Below are positions 1 through 13,125 of a DNA stretch of 64,000 bases, piece by piece (the stretch's first letter is position 1; the number at the start of each line of letters is the position of its first letter). The DNA is taken from NCBI GenBank assembly GCA_029237695.1, contig CM055278.1, positions 69,059,188 through 69,123,187 on the forward strand. Direction: 5' to 3'. The notes under the pieces were generated by a model. The model was not told where the DNA came from, made no database searches, and saw only the letters and a program-made list of their open reading frames with translations. The stretch comes from Conchocele bisecta. Taxonomy: Eukaryota > Mollusca > Bivalvia > Lucinida > Thyasiridae. The position numbers and the translations under genes were made by a program.

Positions 1-204
1 GTGCATGTACATTTAATGAATAAAACCATGGGCTGTGTATTAATTATATTTACACTGCATTTTCTGATAGTTTCAAAACTGTAAATAACCAAATATGGCG
101 GTAAACAATAATCTTGTTTTACGTCATTTTGTCGCAATTCCTGGAACAGCGACGTTGCGAACGTTAACCAATCAACAACATCGCGCTACGTCAATGTGTA
201 TAAT

Positions 205-550
205 CAAGGTGCATGATCACGTTGTTACAACAACAACAACGTCGCCCACTCCAAAGTAAGTCTTATTTGATATTTTCCTTAATATGCAACGGATTTTGAT
301 GAAATATGGCGCAGCAAACGCGTCTTCATGAGCTGCATTTGGTGGTCTAGTGAGTTTGGCACAGACTTATTTCGCAAAAACGACAGAGGTTTGGGTGCAA
401 ATACAGAGACCACCAAATGCAGCTTAACAAGACGCGTTTGATGCGCCATATTTCATCAAAATCCGTTACGTAATAAGGACACTATAATGGAATACGTACT
501 TTGAATCGATACTTGTTGTTGTTGTTTCTACCACGTGATCATACACCTTG
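205..550. mobile_element. MITE with terminal inverted repeats and 5-bp target duplication
   Basis: The two ends are inverted repeats beginning CAAGGTGCATGATCACG and ending CGTGATCATACACCTTG, each followed inward by a run of AAC/GTT triplets. A second inner pair of inverted arms lies at about 287-330 and 413-470 (GATGAAATATGGCGCA against its complement). The element is flanked on both sides by ATAAT (200-204 and 551-555), which fits a target-site duplication. There is no coding capacity. A related half copy starts near 17912. The superfamily is not assignable from the short ends. Confidence 0.75.
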
Positions 551-555
551 ATAAT

Positions 556-911
556 GTATTGTATTGGGATGTGAATGGGATGTAAACGCAATACGTCGAA
601 TGGGTGTATGCATTATGAATTCGTATTACATGCTACCCAGTGATTTACCGTGATTCTGGAGGGATTTATTTCCTTGAAGGAAATATTTACTCCTAGACGT
701 TCGCGAGACGTAATGTTGACGTTACGTTTTGACGTCATTTCCGGTGAAGAAACAATTAATTCATACGCTAACGTCACAATTGTCAATTTTAACAACGTTT
801 TAAGCTGGTCTAAGAGCACATTTTTCGAAGAGCATGTAATATATAATTTATTCCACTACCATTTTGAAATACCGGATTTATTCCCCTTGACATCTGGAAA
901 TGTGATAATGA
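556..911. other. No gene recognised
   Basis: Both strands carry short open frames here (largest about 94 codons), but they overlap each other, have no recognisable domain and run into a MITE fragment. Nothing else is supported. Confidence 0.5.
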
Positions 912-1040
912 AACGAATGATTATATCTGTATAGCGGGCACTTGTAATTTTTAGAACTGGAAAAATAGTGACACAATTATACACTTATTTAATTCATATA
1001 ACGAACAGTTTGTGCCTACTGAGTGGGCATGTACCTTTAA
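912..1040 (-). mobile_element. Partial copy of TTAA-flanked MITE family A
   Basis: The segment ends in GAGTGGGCATGTACCTTTAA and contains the family's subterminal block (TTATATCTGTATAGCGGGCA, then a short A/T stretch with CACTTATTTAAT). It matches the start of the complete copy at 21552-22058 in reverse orientation. Only the terminal ~130 bp is present. Confidence 0.7.
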
Positions 1041-1084
1041 TATTAAACTTCTCTTCCCCGCGTTAATTATCGTCTCATCAAAAA

Positions 1085-1430
1085 GGGACGATAATTATCG
1101 CCCTGTAAGGTCGTAAATTTACGCCTACAGGTCGCTGACTATGGTTCCTTTGCCGCGAATGAACGAAGATACTAAGTTTAGTGTCCATAATCTTTGTTTC
1201 TTCCTACGCTGTTTTTCTGTTATTCGTGTCTTCGCCACGAAGGAACGATACGTATCGCTTTAAATCTTCGTGTTTTCGTTTCTTCGCCACGAAGAAACGC
1301 TAAGTATAGTTTCATGGTTCCGTCGCCATCATGTTTTTTGTTTCTTCCCGTCTTCGCCACGAAGAAACGATATTTATTCGACGTCATCGAAGTCCCTACT
1401 TTTTTCACACATATTATTTTGCGAAATTAA
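1085..1430. repeat. Short hairpin plus three CTTCGCCACGAAG motifs
   Basis: A small hairpin (TTATCGTC...GACGATAA) lies near 1065-1095. Downstream, the self-complementary motif CTTCGCCACGAAG occurs at about 1230, 1282 and 1352, each followed by a similar GAAACG tail. Open frames exist on both strands across this stretch but they are made by the repeat and have no recognisable product. Confidence 0.45.
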
Positions 1431-4400
1431 TTTAAAAAAATAAACCTCTGTAAATGTTTACTTGGTATTTTTATATGCGGTTTTCAACAATTTGTTCAGT
1501 TTATAATTTGCGATCAATAGAAGGCCTACCAAATTAGTGTGGTGCGGGTTTACAAAATAAATAAATGAAAAGTCATGCAGAGCATGATGTTATTAGCCGA
1601 TCAAATCAGGGTAAAGTGCATCGAACATATGTAGGTGTCTCTGGTAACATTGTCAATGGTAAACTATTTTCGACCACAGTTCTGTACCCAGCGTTGACAT
1701 TTTTCTCGATTTTGGAAACCCGTTCCCAAATCCATTCAATAGCAGCAATGCCATAGCAGCAATGTTTTGTTGTCACCATTATGTTGCGAAATATTCCAGC
1801 GTAACACCTGTACTGTATGCTCTATTTATCTACAAATTACACTCCGCAATACACAAAGTTGTAGTCACTGTGTTTGTCCGAATTCTGTGGCAGCATGCGA
1901 GTGGGCGGAGCTACCAGGGCTATATATATCTAGCGGTTACAGTGTCATCTAAAAATAGACGCAAGCTCCTGCGTATTCAGGCACATGCCCAGATTGGCCT
2001 AATGTGCCCCATCCGTGATTTTTTGCGCGATGTCGGGCGCAAGACAATCAATAATTTGCGGCATTGACAATAATTAAGGGGGATTGCCGCAATCGCGCGT
2101 GCTGGATGCATCCCTGCCATCCCTGCATGATACGTAAACAAATCAAAGTTGGCTATGAAGGGCAATTCTTCGTTTTGATTGGTGGAAAATTTTGTGAATA
2201 TTAACTAGCGTCAAATGACGCGCATACGCGATCCAATGGGATAAACCGGAGATGCTGGGATAAACCCGAAAATGCTGGGGTTGCTAGTAAGGAGATTTTG
2301 AGCTGAGGTCGATTATAAATTAGCCGAATAAACACATTTTACGCGATTATACGTGGCTGAAACTTGTTCTGTTTAATAAATAAAAGCTTTAAATTAGCCC
2401 AATAATCGGCGTATGTTGGCGTATATGGCCATTAGAGCCAACTATGGACTTCAACAACAATAACTTCCGGGTTAAATCTCTTCCAGCGTTCAGCTCATTA
2501 CGTATTCAAAATTGTGTTATTTGGCTATAAGTAAAGTTTTAAACGGAGATAATTGCCAAAAATGCAAACTTTATCGGTTGATGCAATTTGGAAGTGATAC
2601 AGAAAAATTCGCGTTCGTAGATTACCGAATAGCGGAGAAAAGGGTTGCTACAAACTTTTTCAGAATTCGATGGATAACCAATATATTAGCCGATCTATAA
2701 ATAGATCGGCTAATAATAAAAATGCTCACTTGCGATCCTTCGTGTGCTTAATGCGTGTCCTTTGCGGCGTACTGTAGGCGATTGACCTCCTAGTTTTTTT
2801 CTGGAGCGTTGCCCGCACCACAGGTTTTTTATAGGACTAACTAATACACTAGAATACGATATGTTTGACTTCTACGTTAAACTGGGACGAATATTGTATG
2901 TATACATGTACATGTATATGGTTCTTGCTTTAACGACAATCACCGTATGTTCTAACGTACCAGACAGAGCACTATATATTCCATGGGATCCAACTATAAT
3001 CTTTGTCCCGCCAGAACAATAAACGAGTTATTGAGTCTGAGAACAGCGTAGCCCCAGATCAGCATGCACAGGGCTTACTTAGGGCTTACTCTGTTCAATA
3101 TAATAGTGTTTGCGCTACGTTGTTGATGACCCCAAAGAAAACCTCTCTGTTTCACGAAACCTGTCCGAATTTTACAGCCATATAAACAATGCATAATGTT
3201 TTCGATATATTAAATTATATCAACATTTATGAATGAGCCTTCATTTTTATTTCGTGAAAGTTGATCAAATATTTATTGTATTACGTAACATTGATTTGTA
3301 TATTGTAATTTAACATGGGGGTAGATAGCTTGGAAATTATATACCTAAGAAAACTAAAGTTACATTTTGAAAATCTGTCCACTATTTCTGAAATTACAAA
3401 CATTTCACCATGTTAAATCGCCCTAGATGTCAATAGGGATTTAACATGGGATTTTTTTTTATCGTAATAAAATTATTAATGGAGCAAATTTCATAAAATA
3501 AAAAGAAGTCCCATTCTTAAATTTTGATCAAATTTAACTTTATTGAAAAAAATATTGTTTTTGCATTGTTTATATAGGCGTCAAATTTGGGCAGCTTTCG
3601 TGAAAGAGACAGTAGGTCCATATGACGTTGTATGAGTATACTAAGGAGTCAGGAGCTACACTGGCCAAACACTAAATGAGGCATTTCTTCTCGTACCGAG
3701 ACAACATGTGTCTACAGAGTATTCTGTTAATTAGACAGCGATAGATTGCTTTTCTGTCTCATTGGACTGCCGCTGTGCGGCAGGCCAGACTGGGTTTACG
3801 AAAGTATTATGTAACATTTTATCCATGGTATATTTATACTACCTTTTTTTTTGAAGAGCGGCGTTTTCCATTTTGACTGTTCTGAGTAATGCAGAACAAA
3901 ATCGACAGGGATGTCGGAAATGAAAAAAACGTTGTCTTAATTCATTGCATGGGAAGTTTATGCCATTTGCTATATAGAATATCTTAGACAAGTAACCATT
4001 AATATATATATTGACATCCGGAGTTCCATTATTCATTATTGCATCGCTGTTTTGCCATGCGTTTTGTTACCTCGCTAAGCCACGCCCCTTGACAACAATA
4101 CTTGCAACAGTAATCTGGGAACAACCATTATGACGCCAGGTGCGCTGCTAAAACTTAAAATAGTTCTCCTAAAATGATTTAATATGCTGGTACCCGTCCT
4201 ACAATGCGTTGCTCTCTAAATTGGTTCCATGTCCCTAACAGTGTTGATGTAGATTGATGCCGCCTTTTCTGTTGCGCCATGTTTAGGTTAAAAGACACCA
4301 AATAGTTTTACTGTATAATTTAACCGAATCCCAGCGAGTCTTTCATACTTTCACTATTCGTATGGATGTTGTGGGACCAACCTCGTCATGTCCCCCAATA

Positions 4401-4879
4401 TTGTTTACATTATTTGGCCACGGAAACTCTGTTTACATCATGTGACCAACAGGCTCAGTGTTTTCTTTTAAATGCTTCAAATATGCTGAAAACTGGTGTT
4501 AAAAACACCCCAACAACTGGGTAGTAATGGACACACCCGGACTATTTATTATGCCGGACTACGTTTGCATACTCAATTTCTCTAACCAAAGGTACATGCC
4601 CACGCAGCAGGTTACACTGTACTGCTACTTTTCATTTTCTGTCATGCCTTATATGAGCCATTTGTCTACCCACTAACGAGTTATTTTTAATTACGGCGCG
4701 TGTTAATTGGTGTTAAATCGCATTTTATATGCCGCGACCAGAAAGGGTATTTTCCGACCTCGTGCTATTTTTACCAACACGCGTCACGTGACACAGTCAA
4801 TCATATCACATCTTTGACATGCGTAGTGAAGTATCGGAAGTTGAGAAGAAAAATCTCTGTTCGAGTCCAAATCTAAATC
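1431..4879. other. Long stretch without a recognisable gene
   Basis: Only short open frames without domains occur on either strand. A short hairpin built on AGCCGATC/GATCGGCT lies at about 2686-2715, and a single copy of the motif TTATTAGCCGATC lies at about 1587. A fragment AAAGGTACATGCCCACG near 4590 matches the terminus of MITE family A. No exon with good splice signals and a known domain was seen. Confidence 0.45.
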
Positions 4880-5034
4880 TCCACGTAACTCTTTCCATTT
4901 GGTGATCTGGTCGCCAATATTAACCACTCTCTCTCTCTGTACTGCCTGTCCCTCAGACATTTCGCCTTTTTTTTGGCCGACGCAGTTTCATACAATTTCC
5001 GTCCTTGACGTTTCGACTTGTTTACATATTGGGA

Positions 5035-5180
5035 AGCCTACTGGCGCGCGTAGTATACTGCGCATGCGCACCGCAAGCCGTGAAGTGAAAGTCGTCGTCC
5101 CCGCACATTATCAAAAGAGACTGTTACCGCCGCGCGTCGCTAACAGTAAATTGATAATTAGCCCACGTGACACATATGGC
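5035..5180 (+). promoter_or_regulatory. Possible internal LINE promoter with NRF1-like site
   Basis: Just upstream of the ORF1 start the DNA is GC-rich. It contains TGCGCATGCGCA (about 5060-5071), which matches the consensus for the transcription factor NRF1, and a CACGTG E-box near 5163. LINEs carry internal promoters in their 5' UTR, so this position is plausible. Activity is inferred, not shown. Confidence 0.3.
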
Positions 5181-5346
5181 GCCAAGGCAGAAAATTTTGC
5201 GCTCGCATTTAAAAAAATATTTTAAGACATTTTAAAGCGTAACAAACACAGATTCGACATGGAAAGTATGTATTAATGTGGTTTAGTAACTATAATGACA
5301 AAAAACTACGCGAAAAAGTGGTAAACAAGGAAAAGTTAGTGAACAT

Positions 5347-7530
5347 ATGGAAAACGGACAACACGCACAGCCAGTACCAGTGGGTGGGGTAAGTGGTGTA
5401 AATTATACAAGTAATCGTGATAAGCCAAACGAGGGATGTACTGTATGGACAAAATGGCAATCACCTACCAGTGTGCCCCAAATACCCCCACAACGGCTCC
5501 ACAACCACCCCAGATGTACAATATGATTGGAAATCCAAACCCCATTGTTCAAATGTAAACAATAATGGCGGACATAGAACACACACAACAGGAACAGTGT
5601 CATGTGTATTATGGTCAGGCAGACACTAACGAAAATAACAACAATGGTGGTATGGCTTACACACACAGCACAACAGACACAAATGCCAACATGCAACCAC
5701 CGGCCTACGACATCACAGGAATGTTACACAGAATGAACACTGAAATGGGAAATCAATTTTCCAACATAAACCAGAGCCTGACAAACTGAATTCAATAGAG
5801 ACAGATATATCGAGTATCAAAACGAACATACATACACTCGAACAGGACAACACAACAGTCAAATCAAAACTAAACGACATCGACAGATTTATTCAAATGA
5901 GCAGTGCATGTTTGACGAATTTCAAAACACAAAAGCAGAACTTAGGGAAACACGACAACAAAACAATTCCGTCCAAAGTGAAATACTTATCCTTAAAAAA
6001 GAAAACAAATCATTGAAAGATCATACACTGGAACTTCAATGCCGACAAATGCAAAACAATTTACTCTTTTTTGGAATTCCGAAGCCGAACGATCTGGGAA
6101 GAAAATTCAGAAGATGTTTTAATTAACTTCCTTATAATCAACTTAGTTGCAAGCCTCGAAGACGTTGAACGTGTGAAAAATATCCGTTTTGAACGTGTAC
6201 ATAGACTTGGAGCCCGCAAACAACAAACCCAACAAGCCCGACCCAGACCCATAGTTGCGGCATTCCAAAGCTACAAAGACAGAGAGTTTATAAAACGAAA
6301 CGCTGTAAACCTAGAGAGAAATTACAGTATTAAGGAACACTTTCCAAGAGAAATAGAAGACAGACGGAAACAACTATACCCGATTATGAGACGCTACAAG
6401 ACGGACACGAGAAATAAGGTGCGTTTAGTCAGAGACAAATTATATGTAAATGATTACTTGTTCGACGAAGACCATCCTAACGGAAAACACATCAACCGTG
6501 ACCAACCACAGCTGAACCACGCGACAACCTTGAACTAGCACAAACATCCGGTGGCAGTAACCGTGCTGCTGAAATGAACAGAATACCCCCGTATCAATAT
6601 CGTGAAGGACACCAAACGAACCGTAATAACATGCCAAAAGACAACGATAGACCCCGATACCCCAATCCAAACCCAACTCGAGACAGGAGAGATATGCCCC
6701 CATCCCATAACACACAGCGCCCGGGCCCACACGATGTGTGTAACGATGTACGCAGTGACACTAACTGCCCCCCGTACCCGTACTCACCAAATCGTCGTCC
6801 CCGTGATGGCGAAACGAACCACTATGCTGCATGGGACTGGTCGCAGAATAGGTTCGTCCTATGGATCCAGAATCACACGACGGCACGGCTCGAAACACGT
6901 AGAATGGCCGTACCCACACGTACACAAACCGATCCCGTGACACTACACACAACCCCACTGTCGATTTCGCGTCACCAAATCCATTCCAGGCTTTATCCGA
7001 TTTGAACACGGCACCGAGAGGAAAATCCAAGGCTACTTCGCCTTTGATGGGCGAACAAGAAAATTCAAAAAAAACTGCGAGATAACACCGACGACACAAA
7101 TATTATCCATTCACGTATGGAAGACACAAATTACCCCATAAATCCGTCAGAATCTGCACAGTTCGCCAACGACACAATGGGGAGCGCGTTTACACGACCA
7201 GGTAATACTGACCAGATAATATACATGTGACATTACCACACACCCCGTGCAGTCACGATACTATACATAGCCACTCAACCGCCGAGACCGACACCGCTCG
7301 TACGGAAACAGGACTAATCTCCTCCGTACCCAACAATAGCTCGGAAGGTATGAAACCACGTGACCAATCGCCAGTCTGTGCGAGCGCCCCGGGAAAAATA
7401 GTGACCAAAATGCCACCACATGTGCAAGTGTTGACATCCCGCGTGAGCCCGACTCAGGCTCTCTTACAAATCAGGAACCGCCCACATGTAACACACCGAA
7501 CCATAGTGCACATTCTCCTGAATTAGTCCC
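5347..7530 (+). pseudogene. LINE ORF1 remnant (L1 ORF1p-like, nucleic-acid binding)
   Basis: ORF1 proteins of L1-type elements form coiled-coil trimers and bind the element RNA. The remnant starts at an ATG at 5347 and is read through several frames: a Q/N-rich N-terminus (5347-5789), a coiled-coil-like segment with heptad-type E/K/L spacing (about 5790-6060), an RNA-binding-like core with ERVHRLGARK and RPIVAAFQSYKDREF (about 6150-6300), and the typical end REIEDRRKQLYPIMRRYK (6345-6400). A P/N/R/T-rich tail continues in shifted frames to about 7530. Frameshifts near 5500, 5790, 6110 and 6538 break it, so no intact protein can be made. Confidence 0.65.
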
Positions 7531-7633
7531 CCCTACAGGTAACAGCGAGACAGACGTCACTAGGTATACGCGGGAGGGCGTGCTAGCTCGGGTTCAACGG
7601 ACCATAACAACAGTCATAGGTGTCACGGTGATC

Positions 7634-10600
7634 AGAGATCAATAAAGTTGCTGTCTCTAAATGTGTGCGGGTTAGTCACACGACAAATATGTCCCGTAAT
7701 TTAAAGATTTAATTGCCCAATATGATATTATTTGCTTACAAGAAACAAAACTAGACGATGTTGATGTCGACCGCATTATTTTACATGACTTCAATATACT
7801 ATTTAAAAAATAGAAAAATTATTTCTAGAAGAAGGTCTGGTGGAATTGCAGTTGCAATCAAATCAAAATATCTAAATATATAAAAGAACTAAAACGAAAG
7901 TAGACTTGCATTGTGGTTCAGCATATCAAAACACTCTAACTGGACTGCAAAGCGACACTTATGCGGTGCGGTTTATATTCCGCCTCAGGGATCTCACTTT
8001 GCAGTAAAAGATCCATATTCCGAGTTGCAATCCGAAATTAGCGATTTATGTATAAAACACGATTTTACCGATATAATGATCATCGGAGACACAAATAGCA
8101 GAACAGGAATGTTGGCAGATAATACTCCAGCCGACGAATTTATTTGCCGAGAACATAATCTTGAAACTGTACTTACAGAATACAACCAAGAGTTATCCTA
8201 CTTTGAAAATTCACCAATCTCCAATGAGCGCAAAAACGATGATCGAAGCACAAACATGTATGGATATAGTCTGATAGAATTTTGTAAATGTAAACAATAT
8301 TTTTATCTTAAATGGTAGAACCGGAAGTGATAAAAACAAAGGATCAAAGACATGCCGTGATGCAAGTACTGTTGATTATTTATTTCGTCAGCTGCTTTAT
8401 TCTCTCGAATTGTAAATTTTGAGGTATTAGAGTTCTGTAAAACGCTGTCGGATGTACATAATCCTATTTCGCTCGAATTGAAAACAACTAGTGTCGATAA
8501 TAATCCCACGACAATTGTTAACTCAGCCCGATTATGGGACGCAAAACAAGGCCAATGAGTTTCTGCAAAACATCGATATGCATAAGATACAAGAAATGCA
8601 TAGAACACTAGCCAACCTGGAAAACATTGAACAAATAACCAAAGAAAATGTTAATACTATAGTAACTGACATTGAAGACATTTTTCTCTTCGTGTTCGAA
8701 AGAAACATTTGGTGTAAATAGCACTAAAATAAACAATGTCAAACATAAAATCACAGACTCATGGTTTGGTTCCGAGTGCCGTAAATCCAGGCGAAACTTT
8801 CACAGAGCAAAATATATATAAACTAAGACAAACAGACGACAATAAACATAAACTAAACGCAGAGAGCAAGTTATACAAATCCACACTCAACAAATATCAC
8901 AACAAATTCAAACAAGACAAAATAAATAAACTACGAAAGCTGCGTAAATGCAGTTCAAAAGAGTATTGGAAGGTCATAAATGACAATAAAACCTCAGAAC
9001 GTATAGAATGCCCGCTAGAAACATTATTCGCCCACTTTCAATCCATAAATCATACAGAACCAGATAACGTCGATGTCCCACACAGTGACACATCCGAACA
9101 CAATGATGATATAAACAACCGGATATCACAATGCGAAATAGAGCAAGCGATTAAAAGCCTTAAAAATAATAAATCGTGCGGTTTAGACTCGATTGTCAAT
9201 GAACAAATTAAAGCTACATCACGTGAATTTATGCCGCTCTATGTAAAACTGTTCAATATTATTTTCGATACGGTCATGTACCGGAGTCCTGGACAGTAGG
9301 AGTGATAAAACCGATATTCAAAAAGAATGGAGAAAAAATAGACCCAGCAAAATTATATCCAATAACACTTTTGAGTGCTTCGGTAAACTTTTCACAGCAG
9401 TCATCAACAATAGATTGACAAAGTATGTAGAAGAAAATAGCGTTATATCGGATTGCCAAGCCGGTTTCCGTAAAGGCTATTCAACCACCGATAACATATT
9501 TATTCTCTATTCTTTAATACAATACCTATTTAGCCAAAAGAAAAAGTTATTTTGCGCGTTCATTGATTTTAAAAGCGCTTTCGATAAAGTATGGTGGGCT
9601 GGATTATGGGCAAAAGCCCATAAATACAGAATTAATGGGAAATGTTTAACATTGATACAAAATATGTATGCAAAATGCCAAATCGTGTATCACTGTAAAC
9701 GGTAATAATAGTAGTTTTTTCAAGTGCAATGTTGGTGTTAGACAGGGTGAAAATCTTTCACCATTGTTATTTTCAATTTTTCTGAATGACCTAGAAGAAT
9801 ATCTATCAGGAAATGGAAGTAAATGGAATACCATGCCGCTCACATACAAATGACAACACACTTACTATCTACTTAAAATTACTGATACTTTTATATGCTG
9901 ATGATACAATTTTAATAAGTGATTCAACATTCCGATTAGAGAAAGCACTAAGCGTTTTTGATACATATTGCGAGCAATGGAAACTTACAGTGAACGCAAA
10001 AAAATCGAAAATAGTGATATTTTCTAAAGGAAGACCAGCAAATAGATATAATTTTCAGTCTAAACGGGAATAACCTCGAAATTGTTGATGAATATAATAT
10101 CTCGGCATATTCCTACCCAGGAGTGGTAGTTTTTACAAAACCAAGAAACATTTAGCAAACCAGGCAACACGTGCCATGTATAGTCTTATTTCTAAAATCA
10201 GAAAAACACAGCTTACCAGTTGACATACAAATTGATCTCTTTGAAAAGACCATTAAACCAATTTTATTGTACGGTAGCGAAGTATGGGGTTTTGGTAATA
10301 ACGAAGTCTTAGAACGTGTACAACTTACATTCTACAAACATGTACTAAAATTAAAAAAATCTACGCCTAGTATAATGATATATGGCGAATTGGGAATATA
10401 CCCCCTTGAACTAGACATAAAATCCCGGGTATATCGTTTTGGACAAAATTGACCACACCCGAAAACGTAAAATTATCATCACTTGTATACTCAATAATAT
10501 TAAGTAACCATAATCACTCACAATTCCACTACCCATGGATCGATAGAATTCAAACAATATTACAGAACTGTGGCTTCTCAGGAGTATGGGATTCTCAGCT

Positions 10601-11061
10601 CGTGCCAAACCCGAAATGGTTAATATGTTCTATAAAACAAAGACTTAAAGATATATACTTATCTGAATGGCGAACAAATGTATATAAAAGATAACACATA
10701 CAGACTTTATAAAGATACTATAGAGTTTGAAAATTATTTAAATTTGCTTCACTATAACGAATTGGGATACATAATCGCATATAGAACACGCAACCATAGA
10801 TTACCTATAGAAACTGGAAGGTGGAGACATATTCCAAGAGATTCGCGAAAATGCTCATTATGTAAATCAGAACTAGGTGACGAATACCATTACTTACTAT
10901 GTTGCAAAAATTACACAATGCACGATGCACATATATAAAACCGTACTACTATCGAAGACCAAACGTTAGAAAATTCCATCAACTGCTAAGTAGCCACAAC
11001 ACAACTGAACTGAAAAAAACTGAGCAAATTCATTCAAACTATAATGAAACTATGCCAATAG
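7634..11061 (+). pseudogene. LINE ORF2 remnant: endonuclease and reverse transcriptase
   Basis: ORF2 nicks the target DNA and copies the element RNA into it. The N-terminal half is an exonuclease-endonuclease-phosphatase (APE-type) fold: LLSLNVCGL near 7640, CLQETKLDD near 7735, and IIGDTNSRTG near 8085, where the usual GDFN reads GDTN. The reverse transcriptase follows: AGFRKGYSTTDN (9457), FIDFKSAFDKVWW (9563), a VRQGENLSPLLF block (9736) and the catalytic YADDTILIS (9892). The C-terminus has a Cys/His segment, CSLCKSELGDEYHYLLCC (10852-10910), as in many invertebrate L1-like ORF2s, and ends at a stop at 11059. At least eight frameshifts or stops occur, so it is non-functional. Confidence 0.8.
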
Positions 11062-11149
11062 GACCTTGCGTCTGAACAAACGTTGATAGAAAATCGAATT
11101 CGCACACACGAAAATTTAACACGTTCTCCAACTTACATTCAGACTTACC

Positions 11150-13125
11150 AAACATGTTGTCTCACTTTCTTTTAGTTATGTATATCACGGTTGGAGTTGT
11201 CTCCCACCATTCCCGTGCAAACAGCCCGTCTGCTTGCCCATTCGGGCTGACTGCACGAGTGCGACGATACAAACCCAATCAACACGAACGATTATTAACC
11301 ATGTCGATCCATTATTCATTCGGTTGTATTTTATGGTCGGAGTTGTCTCACATTCTCGTGTAGACAGCCTGCCTGCTTGTTCAGACGGGCTGGCTGGACG
11401 AGTTCAGGATACAAACCCAATCAACACAAACGATAATTAACCATGATGATTCATTATTCATTCGGATGTATTTTATGGTCGGAGTTGTCTCCCATTCTCG
11501 TGTGGACAGCCTGCCTGCTTGTTCAGGCGGGCTGGCTGCACGAGTGCGGTATACAAACCCAATCAAACACAAACGACAATTAACCATGTTGATTCATTAT
11601 TCATTTGGATGTATTTTATGGTCGGAGTTGTCTCCCATTCTCGTGTAGACAGCCTGCCTGCTTGTTCAGACGGGCTGGCCCCACGAGTGCAGGATACAAA
11701 CCCAATCAACACAAACGATAATTAACCATGTTGATTCATTATTCATCGGATGTATTTTATGGTCGGAGTTGTCTCCATTCTCGTGTAGACAGCCTGATTG
11801 CTTGTTCAGTCGGGTGGCTGGCACAGTGCAGGATACAAACCCAACAACACAAACGATAAACAACCAGTGGAATTCATTATTCATTGGATGTATTTTATGG
11901 TCGGAGTTGTCTCCATCTGGTACAGCTGCCTGCTTGTCCAGCGGGCTGGCGCACGAGTACAGGATACAAACCCAATCAACACAAACGATCATTAACCATT
12001 GTTGATTCATTATCCATTCGATATTTATGGTCGGAGTTGTCTCCCATTCTCGTGTGGTACAGCCTGCCTGCTGTCCAGACGGGTGGCTGCAGAGTAAGAT
12101 ACAACCCAATCAAAACACGATAATTAACCATGTTGATTCATATCCATTCGGATGTATTTTGGTCGGAGTGTCTCCCATTCTAGTGTGGACAGCGTGCTAT
12201 GTTTCAGTCGGGTGGCTGCACGATGTGTGGGAATACAAACCCAATCGTTCCACAAACGATTATTCCTGTTGATTCGTTATTCTTTGGATGTATTTTATGG
12301 TCGGAGTTGTCTCCCATTCTTGTGTAGACAGCCTGCCTGCTTGTTCAGGCGGGCTGGCTGCACGAGTGCAGGATACAAACCCAATCAACACAAACGATAA
12401 TTAACCATGTTGATTCATTATCCATTCGGATGTATTTTATGGTCGGAGTTGTTCTCCCATTCTCGTGTAGAACAGCCTGCCTGGTTGTTCGGACGGGCTG
12501 GCTGCACGAGTGCAGGATACAAACCCAACCAACACAAACGATAATTAACTATGTTGATTCATTATTCATTCGGATGTATTTTATGGCCGGAGTTGTCTCC
12601 CGTGCTCGTGTAGACAGACTGCCTGCTTGTTCAGACGGGCTGGCTGCACGACTGCATGATACAAACCCAATCGACACAAACGATAATCACCATGATGATT
12701 CATTATTCATTCGGATGTATTTTATGGTCGGAGTTATCTCCATTCTCGTGTAGACAGCCTGCCTGCTTGTTCAGACGGGCTGGCTGCACGAGTGCAGGAT
12801 ACAAATCCCAAATCGACACAAACGAAAATTACCATGTTGATTCAGTATTCATTCGGATGTATTTTATGGTCGGAGTTGTCTCCCATTCTCGTGTAGACAG
12901 CCTGCCTGCTTGTTCAAGCGGACTGGCTGCACGAGTGCAGGATACAAACTCAATCAACACAAACGAAAATTAACCATGTTGATTCAGTATTCATTCGGAT
13001 GTATTTTATGGTCGGAGTTGTCTCCCATTCTCGTGTAGACAGCCTGCCTGCTTGTTCAGACGGACTGGCTGCACGAGTGCAGGATACAAACTCAATCAAC
13101 ACAAACGATACTTGAACATGTTGTA
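11150..13125 (+). repeat. Tandem array in LINE 3' region, ~142-bp unit, about 14 copies
   Basis: The landmark ATTTTATGGTCGGAGTTGTC recurs at about 11327, 11469, 11613, 11752, 11890, 12024, 12156, 12292, 12433, 12576, 12718, 12863 and 13005, with a diverged first unit near 11170. Each unit also holds CAGCCTGCCTGCTTGTTC, GGGCTGGCTGCACGAG and GGATACAAACCCAATC. Units between about 11730 and 12280 carry more small deletions than the outer ones. Overlapping open frames on both strands are by-products of the repeat. It sits between the ORF2 stop and the LINE poly(A) tail, so it is part of the 3' UTR or inserted in it. Confidence 0.9.

Noticed and set aside
4899..5225. 108-codon frame before the first LINE
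   Set aside because: No domain; it runs through the presumed LINE 5' UTR and lacks supporting signals.
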